DNA from: Vulcanisaeta distributa JCM 11213 | Lineage (GTDB): Archaea; Thermoproteota; Thermoprotei; Thermoproteales; Thermocladiaceae | Length of the DNA: 51,373 nt | Direction: 5' to 3' | Assembly: GCA_001316125.1 (NCBI GenBank) | Contig: BBCS01000012.1 | Location: forward strand, 1-51,373 | Shown: positions 40,389 to 49,490 of the stretch, piece by piece | Layout: each line of letters starts with the position of its first letter | Position numbering within the stretch: position 1 is the first letter of the stretch | Made by a program: the position numbers and the translations under genes | The notes under the pieces: model-generated | Told to the model about the DNA's origin: nothing | The model's input: only the letters and a program-made list of their open reading frames with translations | The model's database searches: none

Positions 40389-42278
40389 CTAAACACCCCC
40401 CCCAAGCTCTCTCAACGCAACAACTAAGTCCTCAGTGAGAATTCCACTATAGGAGCCGTAGAGATATAGTCCAAGAGCCACAAGTGCAGCTATTATGGTG
40501 TCCCATGGGAACGGTATTATAGGCGTCTGGAAGACGCTGAAGGAGCCTAGGAATGACAGTATGAACGCTGAGAATATTGTTGCCACAACCCACCAACCAG
40601 CCTTCACATGCTTCATCGCTATCTCACGATCCCTAGCCGTAGAGGCCACGTACAGCGTAAATCCAACAACCATGGCTATCATTACCACGACATAACTAAC
40701 AAAATCTACTATATGCGTCGGCTGTAATTTAAGCATTGTGACTGGTGATGATGAAGGCCAACCAGTGGGCGCTGCGAATGGTAGGTATATCAGGTAGTAT
40801 GTGGCTACGATAAGCACAACCCAGTATATTATCCCAGATACAATGCCAGCGGTTCTGCTTGCCCCATACCTATTGACCATCGTGTACATGTAGAATAACG
40901 GTAAGCCAGCAAGTATTAGGGCTATTGCAAACCATAGATAGTAGAAGGTTGACCAGTAGACAATTAGGAAGGCCGCTATTGTGGCTATGGCACCAATCAC
41001 CGACGCAGCAGGCAATTTAATTGGCCTGCTAGCATTTGGTGCAGTCCTTCTGAGGGTCATTAATGATGGCCCGCCGATTATGTACGTGAACACAGTAGTT
41101 GTTGTTATAAATGAGGATATCGCAAACCAAGTCGGGAATGGCAACAGGAATAATAGTCCAAGTACTAAGGCAGCAATTGTCGGCCAAAGTGGGATCTTAT
41201 ACCTATTTAGCTTTAGGAACGCAGATGGTAGGTGACCATCAGCCGCCATGCCATATATTGTCCTCGCCGTTGTGCCTATGTATATCCAGCCAGTACCTGA
41301 TGGTGAGATTATGGCATCTATTAATAGTATTACTGCGAAGCCGGCAAGTATTGCTACGCCACTGGTGGCCATAATCTCATAGAATGGACCACTACTTAAT
41401 ACTGAGGATGATAAGGCCTGCCAATTGCCTGGACTTACCTTAGCGGCGCTCCAATTAACTGCGCCTATAAATGCCACCTGGAGCATTACGTAAATGAACA
41501 TCACAAGCGCATAACCAATTATTGTACCCCAAACTACGTCAGTCGCCTTCCTAGCCTCACCGCTGTAGTCAATGCCCTGCCTAAAGCCCAGGTAGGCATA
41601 GGCTATGCCCGTGGTTGGTATTGCCAGGAAGACTGCTGACCAGCCATACGGTATAAAACCGCCAGCGAGCCCTGAGTAATTAACTGTGTGCATGGCTAGT
41701 GCCATAAGTAGAATGAAGGTTAGGGATGGTATTATTAGTTTCCACCAACCAACACCCGTATTCGTCTTACCCATAACATGAACACCATACCAATTAAGAA
41801 GGAAGAAGAATACAACCAAAACAGCGGCCACCAACGTACCCAATGGCGTTAATAAGCCATTGGACATTAGCTGTGGTAAGTAACTTGACATGTAGGTCAC
41901 GGCAGCTATGGCCTCTGATGGAGCAACAGTGACCGCGCTTAGGAAGTACGACCAACCCATTATAAACGACGCAAAGCCGCCATGGGTATACTGAGGATAC
42001 CTAACAATACCACCACTCTTAGGCAGCATGCCGCCAATCTCCGCGTAGGCCAATGCTATGAATATCATTAAGAACCCAGCAATTAGCCAAGAGAGAATGG
42101 CGGCAGGACCCGCCGTGGCAGCCGCGCCAAGTGAACCGAATAACCAACCACTACCAATCATGGCGCCTACAACTAGGAAGGCTATATCCCACTGGTTCAA
42201 CGCCCTCCTTAACTGTTTATCGCTTTGAATAGCCTTCTTTTCACCAACCTCAGGTCCTGCTTCAGGTGGGTTCGCCAT
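40389..42278 (-). CDS. APC superfamily amino-acid permease (1)
   Basis: 629 residues with about 14 membrane helices and a hydrophilic C-terminal tail. N-terminal core NQWDIAFLVVGAMIGSGWLFG is the APC helix-1 GxG motif; IAGFLMIFIALAYAEIGGMLP and WSYFLSAVTVAPSEAIAA follow; GFRQGIDYSGEARKATDVV is the loop before helix 7. Intact as read. A run of eight C at the end encodes LGGGV before the stop. Likely takes up amino acids. It is paralogous to the permease at 42696-44462 and is followed downstream by none; a TATA element (TTTTTTAAAG, about 42298-42307) precedes its ATG. Confidence 0.92.
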   Translation of the reverse strand: MANPPEAGPEVGEKKAIQSDKQLRRALNQWDIAFLVVGAMIGSGWLFGSLGAAATAGPAAILSWLIAGFLMIFIALAYAEIGGMLPKSGGIVRYPQYTHGGFASFIMGWSYFLSAVTVAPSEAIAAVTYMSSYLPQLMSNGLLTPLGTLVAAVLVVFFFLLNWYGVHVMGKTNTGVGWWKLIIPSLTFILLMALAMHTVNYSGLAGGFIPYGWSAVFLAIPTTGIAYAYLGFRQGIDYSGEARKATDVVWGTIIGYALVMFIYVMLQVAFIGAVNWSAAKVSPGNWQALSSSVLSSGPFYEIMATSGVAILAGFAVILLIDAIISPSGTGWIYIGTTARTIYGMAADGHLPSAFLKLNRYKIPLWPTIAALVLGLLFLLPFPTWFAISSFITTTTVFTYIIGGPSLMTLRRTAPNASRPIKLPAASVIGAIATIAAFLIVYWSTFYYLWFAIALILAGLPLFYMYTMVNRYGASRTAGIVSGIIYWVVLIVATYYLIYLPFAAPTGWPSSSPVTMLKLQPTHIVDFVSYVVVMIAMVVGFTLYVASTARDREIAMKHVKAGWWVVATIFSAFILSFLGSFSVFQTPIIPFPWDTIIAALVALGLYLYGSYSGILTEDLVVALRELGGGV

Positions 42279-42297
42279 GGAATTATCTTCATAATGA

Positions 42298-42307
42298 TTT
42301 TTTAAAG
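42298..42307 (-). promoter_or_regulatory. TATA box before APC permease 1
   Basis: CTTTAAAAAA on the minus strand, about 25 bases before ATG 42278. Confidence 0.5.
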
Positions 42308-42695
42308 TATTTCCTCCTTATAGAATAGTAAAAATTATGATAAACATTATTATTTTTCCTACGTACTAATATATAGATAACGAATATTAGAAATAGAAAA
42401 TAAGGAAGAATAGAGAAAAACCAGATCTAAATTAGCCATGAGTATTCCTTAGTACATAAAATGTCCAATAATTGACAAAGTCAATAAATTATTTTAATAA
42501 TAAATTAAAGTTATAAATTAAATAATATGCTTAAGAATAAATTTAAAATTTATATTTTATGCTAAATTTATTGATTAAATAGAAAAATAATCATTATCAT
42601 TTGATCAACAGAAAAATTAAAAATCACGGTTTAATCTTTATCGTATCTATTTACTTCTATTTATTCTATTGGTAACCCCTTTTCTTTTACCTGCC
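42308..42695. other. Very AT-rich spacer between the two APC permease genes
   Basis: About 390 bases of A/T-rich DNA with no ORF of note. It lies between the end of permease 2 and the promoter of permease 1 and probably holds the 3' end of the first and control sites of the second. I see no clear palindrome. Confidence 0.5.
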
Positions 42696-44462
42696 TTAGA
42701 TCCTTTGTTTCGTAGGTAGATTTACAGCTATGAAGTAGACCACTAGGCTTAGTATTGCGAATGTTATGTAATCCCATGGGTATGGTATTAATGGTGTTGA
42801 TAGCGGACCTAATGAGCCTATGTATGATATCACGCCTAGTAATACATTATATATTGGTACCCAGAGAGCAGCCTTAACGTCTGGGTGCCTTGACTTAAAC
42901 CATAGGTAAAGCAGGCTTAGCACCTGAACTAGGGATATTAATGTCCAGTAAGCGGCGAATGAGGTGATTGCGCCTAAACCTGCAAACCAATTGAGGTACC
43001 AACCGGCGATTAATAATGATGAAATTACCCAGTAAACCACCGTGAATACTACCGATGCCGTACGTGATAATCTAATTTCTAACCTATATGGACCGAGAAG
43101 TAATAGTGGAAATCCAAGTATAACACCTGCTATTATTGCATTAATGTACGACCAACCAGACCAATAAATAAGCAGTGATGCAACGACAAAACTAAGTGGG
43201 TAGAATATATACCAAGCCGGTGGGTTAAACGGTCTCTTTAGGTCAGGAGCTAATTTCCTAAGTGCGTGATTGGTTATGCCGACTTGTAAATAGCCATAAA
43301 CTGTCATCACCGCGGAATATGACATTATTGTATACCAAGTTGGGAATGGCGCCATAAATGCTATACCTATTACTGCGGCGATTATGAGAGCTATCCAAGC
43401 GTCTGGAACCTTCTGTGTATTCGTGAAAAGAACTCTGGTATATAACCAACCCTAGACATACCATATAAATTTCTACCACTAGTCCCAAGAAAGACAGCTA
43501 AAGTTCCAGCAGGTGATACGGCAGCATCAATTAGAAGTAATATGGCAAGACCCATTAATACCGGTATTCCGGTTGCCATAGCCTCACTGGCAAATGGATG
43601 GGCTTGCCAGCTACTTGATGCAAGTGCTTGCCAATCACCAGGCTTCACACCAGCCGCCTCCCAATTAATCGCCCCTATAAATGCAATTTCAAGTAATATG
43701 TAAAGTATTATCACGGATATTAATGCAAGTATTGTCCCTAACGGCGCGTCTCTTTGCGGATTCTTGCCTTCACCAGCATATTCAAGACCTTGCCTAAATC
43801 CCTCGTATGCCCAAACAATACCTGTGGTAATCATACCGGAAAAGACCACTGAATAACCATATGGCACAAAACCACCTGGCAACTTACCAATTACATAGTC
43901 CGGGTGGAAATATAATGCAATCAACAATATTATTGTTAAGCCAGGTATTAATATCTTCCAGGCAGTTATGAACCTATTAAACCATCCATAAACATTGACA
44001 CCAATTAATTGATCGCGAGAAAAGCTAACACTAGCAATGCTGCTACGGCTAAACCAAGCGGTGTCAATACTCCAATTGTTGAATTCCAAAACTGCGGTAC
44101 GTAGTAGCTAGCATACTCAACAATGGCCACCGCCTCGACACTAACGGTGGTAATCGCGCCCAATGTGTATGCCCAGGCTAGTAAGTAGTTACTAATTGTT
44201 CCATGACTATAATGATTATACCTAGCTAAAGAGCCACTGAATGGGAAAAGACCACCAAGCTCTGCGAAGGGAAATACCATGAATATGAAGAATATACCAG
44301 CTACTACCCAGGAGAGAAGAGATGCAGGACCCATGCACCAGAGGCACCTAATGCCGCGAATAACCAACCACTACCAACCATGCCCGTAAATGCTAACATG
44401 AAATAATCAGTCATAGTTAAAGCCCTCCTGAGCCTGACCTGAGATTGAGTACTTGAAGTCAT
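42696..44462 (-). CDS. APC superfamily amino-acid permease (2), frameshifted
   Basis: Paralogue of the permease at 40389-42278, about 585 residues. ATG 44462 (MTSSTQSQVRLRRALTMTDYFMLAFTGMVGSGWLFAAL). Slips near 44335, 44010 and 43400 give four overlapping pieces that together keep the helix order: SWVVAGIFFIFMVFPFAELGG, YTLGAITTVSVEAVAIVEYAS, VYGWFNRFITAWKILIPGLT, YEGFRQGLEYAGEGKN, ATGIPVLMGLAILLLIDAA, then FPTWYTIMSYSAVMTVYGYL and the C-terminal half. It contains no G/C run of seven, so its breaks are ordinary one-base slips. Confidence 0.85.
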
Positions 44463-44532
44463 ATTAAATTTAATTTTTATTAAATTAAGATTTAAATTTT
44501 TATTATTATCTAGCATCTATTTAATCTATTTA

Positions 44533-45645
44533 TTATTCTATCATTGTCTTTGTTTTATATATTTTTACGTTCTCCACCCTTAATGCGTTTACCACCTGGT
44601 TTAGTATTGTCTTGTTCCTTATGTACGTTTCCTCAATTGGTGTTAATCCCTCACCCTTTATCTCGCCCTTGGCCACTAGGTCTGTCACTATGGCTGCGGT
44701 GAAGCCCGTGAGTTTAGCCATCGATGTGAAGCCTCCCTGGGCATAGTCAACACTTTCAAACCTAATAATTGCCTTGTCACCATTTAATTCACCCATAGCT
44801 TCAACAACCATTATTGAGAAGTCGTTTATTCCGGGTCTTAATGACTTAGAGAGCACATACTTTGCAGTCTCTACATCACTCAAAAGTCCAAGATCCCTGA
44901 GAACCCTCATAATCTCCAAATGCCTCCTCCACCTAATAGTCCTCTCGTAGACATTCTTCAACGTGCTAAAGTACTTGGGTAGTGTAACGAGTAGCGTGCT
45001 CAAGCCATCAGTGTAGAACTCAGCGAATTCACCATTGACGAGCCAAGTCCTAAAGTCAAAGATCTCCGCAAGCGGCTCAACACTAACGACCTTACCATCC
45101 TTAATAATCGTTGCAGGCCTAACGTACTCATCAACCGTACTCTCAAGTGAGAATAGGAGCTCATAGTAAAGTGGTGGCTTTGGATCAACCGGGTTACCAC
45201 CAACGTGAATACCAACCTCCTCCACCCTCTCCAACTCACTGGCCGCCGCCATAGCGAGTAAGTTAGTCAGTCCTGGAGCCCAACCACAGGCCGGGATGAT
45301 AATGGGACCACTGCTTAATTTACGGGCTAAATCCTCATTATACTTCCACATGAATATTAAGTCAATAACAGGTTTACCAAGCTCATGAAGTTTAAGGACT
45401 ACTTGATCGGCTATTGACTGCGGAACTGCGCTGACAATCACGTCATTATCATTAGCAATATGCTTCAAATCCTCATAATTGCTGGCATCAGCCTTAACCG
45501 CATTATTAATGCCTAATCGCTTGGCCTCACTAATTGCCTCATCACTAACGTCATAACCATTAACGACATGACCCGTATGCCTAACCAAGTAGTAAGCAAT
45601 TGCACGACCCATCGGACCCAAACCAACAACGCCGATTGAAACCAC
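44533..45645 (-). CDS. Saccharopine dehydrogenase-like / lysine 6-dehydrogenase-like oxidoreductase
   Basis: 370 residues, intact. Rossmann start SIGVVGLGPMGRAIAYYL, GYDVSDEAI, DVIVSAVPQSIAD, PVIDLIF, then the family's CGWAPGLTNLLA and the HVGGNP and LEIFDFRTW-type catalytic domain (ELLFSLESTVDEY). Likely an amino-acid dehydrogenase acting on lysine or a related substrate; saccharopine reductase is the other option. It sits just upstream of the two APC permeases on the same strand, so uptake plus oxidation of an amino acid is plausible (inference). Confidence 0.8.
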   Translation of the reverse strand: MVSIGVVGLGPMGRAIAYYLVRHTGHVVNGYDVSDEAISEAKRLGINNAVKADASNYEDLKHIANDNDVIVSAVPQSIADQVVLKLHELGKPVIDLIFMWKYNEDLARKLSSGPIIIPACGWAPGLTNLLAMAAASELERVEEVGIHVGGNPVDPKPPLYYELLFSLESTVDEYVRPATIIKDGKVVSVEPLAEIFDFRTWLVNGEFAEFYTDGLSTLLVTLPKYFSTLKNVYERTIRWRRHLEIMRVLRDLGLLSDVETAKYVLSKSLRPGINDFSIMVVEAMGELNGDKAIIRFESVDYAQGGFTSMAKLTGFTAAIVTDLVAKGEIKGEGLTPIEETYIRNKTILNQVVNALRVENVKIYKTKTMIE

Positions 45646-45737
45646 GAGATAACGAGCAAGTGTTGATTTTAAGCTTTTTATGGAACGAACATATAACAGA
45701 AGTTTATTAAATTACACTATCTTCATTGTCTGTGCGT

Positions 45738-45833
45738 ATGTTTTTTGTCATTTCTTCTAGTGAATTACCACGTATTTACCGGTTTCTTAAGGGGGGGCTT
45801 GTTAAGGTGTCGTTACCTGAGCCCATTGCTTAG
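45738..45833 (+). CDS. Possible 31-residue ORF
   Basis: ATG-to-TAG frame MFFVISSSELPRIYRF, LKGGLVKVSLPEPIA. It holds a G7 run (45790) of the kind seen elsewhere in coding DNA. Could be a tiny protein or a remnant; no family is recognised. Confidence 0.25.
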   Translation: MFFVISSSELPRIYRFLKGGLVKVSLPEPIA

Positions 45834-45937
45834 GTTACCAATAGTGTTTATAGTTAACCGTGCCGATTAAATGACCAGCGTTTTGCATTGTTGAATAAGG
45901 CTTAAGGCTTTTTAGTTTCTTTCCTTTGTTTTGTTTA

Positions 45938-46709
45938 ATGGTTAGGGTTTTGGTTTTTGGCATTGTGGTTGCCATTGTTGTAACCACTGCCGTGGTTTTC
46001 CTAGCCTACCTACTCATCTTGGGACCATCAATAACATACCTAACCATTAATGCACTCTACGTATTCCTAATGCCCACTGGTAATGGGCGGTATGAATTAT
46101 TTTACTATGACTCCAATGGTAACCTGCATGACCTGGGAACGTACAAGGTACAAAGTAATGCGTTGAATCAAGCGGTGAGTGAGATTAATTCATTTAATCA
46201 GCGGAGTATGGGGACTATAATTAATGGTCAACTGCTCATATCGCTTAGTTACGAGGTCATTATCGGAAACGCAACCTGGGCGGTACAGGTACCGATACAG
46301 GGAAACACGGTACTGTTGGATAGTGTTAGCCCAATATATTGGACAGTCATAGTAACAGACCAGAACGACCTAACAAAAAATAGCATATGCATTAGACGCG
46401 GAATATAATGAATCAACAATAGCACCTGTATTAGCAAATATATGGTACCAACCAGGAATAGGAACGGTATTGCAAGAAATAACGAGCCTTCAACAATACG
46501 CACAAAACCCAATATTTACTGGAGGAGCGGTAGTAATGAGCAACGGAATAATAATACCGTATAGTATCATGTTCACGTACAATTCAATAAGCTATGGAGA
46601 TGCATTAAATTTCACGATGCAGAGCGTTACACAGAGCGTTAGATTTTATTTTACTATACAGATTAGTAGTACAGGATATAGCTGGTCTCCTTCTTTATGG
46701 AATAACTAA
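45938..46709 (+). CDS. Membrane-anchored exported protein, unknown
   Basis: About 257 residues. N-terminal helix VRVLVFGIVVAIVVTTAVVF, then an extracytoplasmic domain rich in Asn, Ser, Tyr and Thr (YELFYYDSNGNLHDLGTY, SMGTIINGQLLISLSYEVII, TWAVQVPIQGNTVLLDSV). One A too many or too few at the A6 near 46375 splits it. The rest, AYALDAEYNESTIAPVL, IWYQPGIGTVLQEITSLQQYA and FYFTIQISSTGYSWSPSLW, ends at 46709. The composition resembles archaeal cell-surface or pilin-like proteins, but I see no pilin signal. Start ATG 45938. Confidence 0.65.
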
Positions 46710-46933
46710 TTGGTAGGACAACTTTAAAGTGGCGCGATTGTCCCGGGTTTATACGCATATATTGTTTAGGCAGATCAGTAGTTTTCGTTTAAGTTTCTAC
46801 TCGTTATTAACGGTCAACCATGTGTCCCCCTGGGCGATGATCACCCGTGCATGTATATAAGCCTTATGAAAGCGGTCACAAATTGAAACGAAGACGATAA
46901 CGGCTATGATAAACAAGGGATTGAACAAGAAAC

Positions 46934-47014
46934 TGGTGCCCCCCCGGCCGGGATTTGAACCCGGGTCACGGGCTCGAGAGGCCCGCATACTTGACCGGGC
47001 TATACGACCGGGGC
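46934..47014 (-). tRNA. tRNA-Glu(CTC) with an unpaired three-G surplus
   Basis: Minus strand. 5' acceptor strand GCCCCGG (47008-47014); anticodon stem CGGGC/GCCCG around loop CTCTCGA, anticodon CTC at 46976-46978; T arm CCGGG-TTCAAAT-CCCGG; discriminator A and encoded CCA (46934-46936). The 3' acceptor strand should be CCGGGGC. It reads with seven G instead of four (46939-46945), so three bases cannot pair. A live tRNA gene would not tolerate this, so the run length is suspect. No intron. Confidence 0.9.
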
Positions 47015-47422
47015 TCATTGCTCATTAAATACGTCGGTTTTTAAGTCTTTTGTTGTGTTTGTAAGTTCTTCATTTATTAATTTTAATTCCTGCTTTATCA
47101 TGCGTATCTGTCTTCTTATCCTCCTTAATCTTCTTATTGCCTTTGTTACCTCGGTCCTCGTGTATCCCTTTAGCTTCAGTTCCTTAATTAATTCGAGTAT
47201 ATTCCTTTCCTGATTCTTTAGTTCTATGTACTTTAGGATTAATTGTCTCTTCTCGAGCTCTCTCAATTTCTCATAATTCGTCTGCTGCCCCGTCTCAATA
47301 CCTATTAGTCTCCTCTCTATTTCCCTAAGCCTATCCTCCTCACTAATTATATCATTTAGCACCTTCTCATAATTTATTCCTCCCATGTACCTACCGTACT
47401 TACGTATTAACTTATCAATCAT
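47015..47422 (-). CDS. Basic helical coiled-coil protein, unknown
   Basis: 135 residues, almost entirely charged helix: EEDRLREIERRLIGIETG, YEKLRELEKRQLILKYIELK, NILELIKELKLKG, KAIRRLRRIRRQIRMIKQEL. No family recognised. The stop codon directly abuts the 5' end of tRNA-Glu. The gene overlaps its upstream partner by eight bases (ATG inside it), so the pair is coupled. Confidence 0.65.
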   Translation of the reverse strand: MIDKLIRKYGRYMGGINYEKVLNDIISEEDRLREIERRLIGIETGQQTNYEKLRELEKRQLILKYIELKNQERNILELIKELKLKGYTRTEVTKAIRRLRRIRRQIRMIKQELKLINEELTNTTKDLKTDVFNEQ

Positions 47423-47792
47423 TACCCATCAACCTCCTAATAATTCTTTGACCAATATACTCCTCCTCAACCTCCTTAACATCATCATTAACCTCGTCAA
47501 ACTCATTAATTATTACGTCATCCACATTCTCGATTACCTCATCATCGCCATCGTAAACCAGATACCTCCTAGGATTTATGTACTTATTCAACGAAACACC
47601 ACTTAACCTTATTATCTCTATGGCAGCGTCCTTACTTAATAATCCATTGACGTATAACCTAATCGCCTCTTGAGCTGTCTTATACGATTTGTCCTGAAGT
47701 CTTATTGATAACTCCCTTAACTTAATTGGCCAATTTAATTGATAATCAAGTGCTTCCTGAATAACTCCCCCCCTAACCCTTTTCTTAACCAC
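47415..47792 (-). CDS. Hypothetical protein coupled to the coiled-coil protein
   Basis: 125 residues. N-terminal half KRVRGGVIQEALDYQLNWP and KLRELSIRLQDKSYKTAQEAIRLYVNGLLSKDAAIEIIRLSG looks like a helix-turn-helix or tetratrico-type region; the C-terminal half is acidic (DGDDEVIENVDDVI, NEFDEVNDDVKEVEEE). A basic coiled coil encoded right behind it suggests the two bind each other (inference). No family recognised. Confidence 0.6.
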   Translation of the reverse strand: MVKKRVRGGVIQEALDYQLNWPIKLRELSIRLQDKSYKTAQEAIRLYVNGLLSKDAAIEIIRLSGVSLNKYINPRRYLVYDGDDEVIENVDDVIINEFDEVNDDVKEVEEEYIGQRIIRRLMGND

Positions 47793-47861
47793 GGGATTGT
47801 TAATAATGCGTTATTAATTAGGTTATTAGTTAAGTTAATGATGTAGTGTTAGTCAATAGTT

Positions 47862-48071
47862 TTAAAGAAGCCCCTTCTCTCGAAGGAACTCCCTGAACAG
47901 GTCTGTCTTCGTTAGCATCGCCCAATCCTCCTTCGGTGTGCTTATGTATTTCTGGAACTCGAGCCAAAAGGCCATGTGCATTGGGTCGTACTTACTCTTC
48001 AATTTAACATGCTTTAGCAGCGAACTCGAGTTTGCATACTCCTTACCGCATACGGGGGGGCAGATGACCAT
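47862..48071 (-). CDS. C2H2-type zinc-finger small protein
   Basis: 69 residues. As read MVICPPVCGKEYANSSSLLKH, with His at KHVKL and HM further on. With the G7 at 48054 (C7 on the coding strand) read as four it becomes CPVCGKEY, the proper C-x2-C knuckle, followed at normal distance by the His pair. This is the archaeal single C2H2 finger type. The rest (MAFWLEFQKYI, DLFREFLREKGLL) is helical. Start ATG 48071. Role unknown; nucleic acid or protein binding is likely. Confidence 0.7.
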   Translation of the reverse strand: MVICPPVCGKEYANSSSLLKHVKLKSKYDPMHMAFWLEFQKYISTPKEDWAMLTKTDLFREFLREKGLL

Positions 48072-48233
48072 TGTCTTGAGTCCTGGAAAGCCTCCTTATT
48101 AATTTAGTGGTTAGCCTAATTGTTAATGGTTCGGGCTATTGATGAAGATCTTTTTAATAACTTAATGAACATTTCCCTAAAATATTCCTATAATAATTAA
48201 TTTTTGATCAAACATTGTTTAAATTTAAAATAA

Positions 48234-49448
48234 TTAGAAAACCTTAATTGCGAGGGAGAGTATTAAAGCAGCCACCACTAACCCGAGCAGTGATGACCAA
48301 CTCATTCTCAGTGCCTGATCTGGCCTATACCTGCCGTATACGGATCTCGTGAAAACCATTATTATCATCACTATGTATGTTTTTATGCCAAACCATATTG
48401 CAGGTGACAAAGCTCCAAAATATGGTATATATGGTCCTGCCCAGCCATCTAGGAACAATAGAACCATTAGTAGACTTAATACGTATAATTTTTCATAACT
48501 CATCGTCATTACTAGACCATATACAATACCGCTATATTCCGTGTATGGGCCAAGTACGATTTCCGTATCGGCCTCCGGTATTTCGAAGGGGAACCTTGAT
48601 GTGGCCATTAGCGTGGCTATTAGGAAGGCGAGGAATGCAAGTGGGTTTACTATTATGCCCGGCAGGTGCGTTAACTGCCAGTCGACTACCTTGAATGGAT
48701 CTGCCGTTCCGTAAATTAGGAGTATTGCAACGACCGATAATATGAGGATCATCTCATAACCCGTATATAGTAATGCCTCCCTCACCGTCCCTATGTACGT
48801 GAACCTATCATTACTAGCCCAACCAATCAATATTATCCCTATATTAAACAATGTTACTAATGCCAATGCAATCAATACATCATAGCCCGTGTAAACGCCG
48901 TAAATACCTTCAATCATCGTACCATTGGGGAGCGTAAATTGCCTTGGACCGACTGGTATGAAGAATACGGGTAATGTCGATAGTATAAATGCTATGGCTG
49001 GTGCATGAATGAAGTAATTCCTATCCGCATTGATAGGTACCACAAACTCCTGAAACGTATACCTAAATAGGTCTGCAAATGGTTGGAGAAAACCGCCTAT
49101 TGGTCTCGAAACCTCAAGCGGCCCAATCCTCCATTGCACCTTAGCCGTCAACTTTCTCTCAAACCATATTATGAAGATTAAAGCTATCGTCACCGAAACT
49201 AGGCCAGGTACAAAGAGTAGGTCAAATATTGGTCTCCAGAAGATGAGGTGCACTATTATGTTTATTACTGGTACGTGGTTTAGGAAGTTTATTATTGGCC
49301 ATAGGAATGGTATGTAATTATCGGGCCTTGACAATATATAATTAATTATTGAATAGAGTAATTGTATAGCCGATGATATGATGCCGGATACCCAGCTAAG
49401 CGCTGAACCAATTATTGATAATACGGGCTCCATGTAAGTACCCAGCAT
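48234..49448 (-). CDS. NuoH-like membrane subunit of complex I or a related hydrogenase
   Basis: 404 residues, eight or nine membrane helices. The matrix loop QWRIGPLEVSRPIGGFLQPFADLFRY is the hallmark of NuoH/ND1/HyfC-type subunits (homologues: RxGPxxVGPxGxLQPxADxxKL); EIPEADTEIVLGPYTEYSGI is the second conserved loop. It forms the quinone or proton-route interface. The frame is intact. No other complex I gene is in the window, so either it is an orphan or its partners lie elsewhere. An N-terminal extra helix (PVLSIIGSALSWVSGIISSAI) is longer than usual. Confidence 0.92.
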   Translation of the reverse strand: MLGTYMEPVLSIIGSALSWVSGIISSAIQLLYSIINYILSRPDNYIPFLWPIINFLNHVPVINIIVHLIFWRPIFDLLFVPGLVSVTIALIFIIWFERKLTAKVQWRIGPLEVSRPIGGFLQPFADLFRYTFQEFVVPINADRNYFIHAPAIAFILSTLPVFFIPVGPRQFTLPNGTMIEGIYGVYTGYDVLIALALVTLFNIGIILIGWASNDRFTYIGTVREALLYTGYEMILILSVVAILLIYGTADPFKVVDWQLTHLPGIIVNPLAFLAFLIATLMATSRFPFEIPEADTEIVLGPYTEYSGIVYGLVMTMSYEKLYVLSLLMVLLFLDGWAGPYIPYFGALSPAIWFGIKTYIVMIIMVFTRSVYGRYRPDQALRMSWSSLLGLVVAALILSLAIKVF

Positions 49449-49490
49449 GGTTAAGGTCCTTGATTATTTTAAGCTTAACCCACCAATGGA

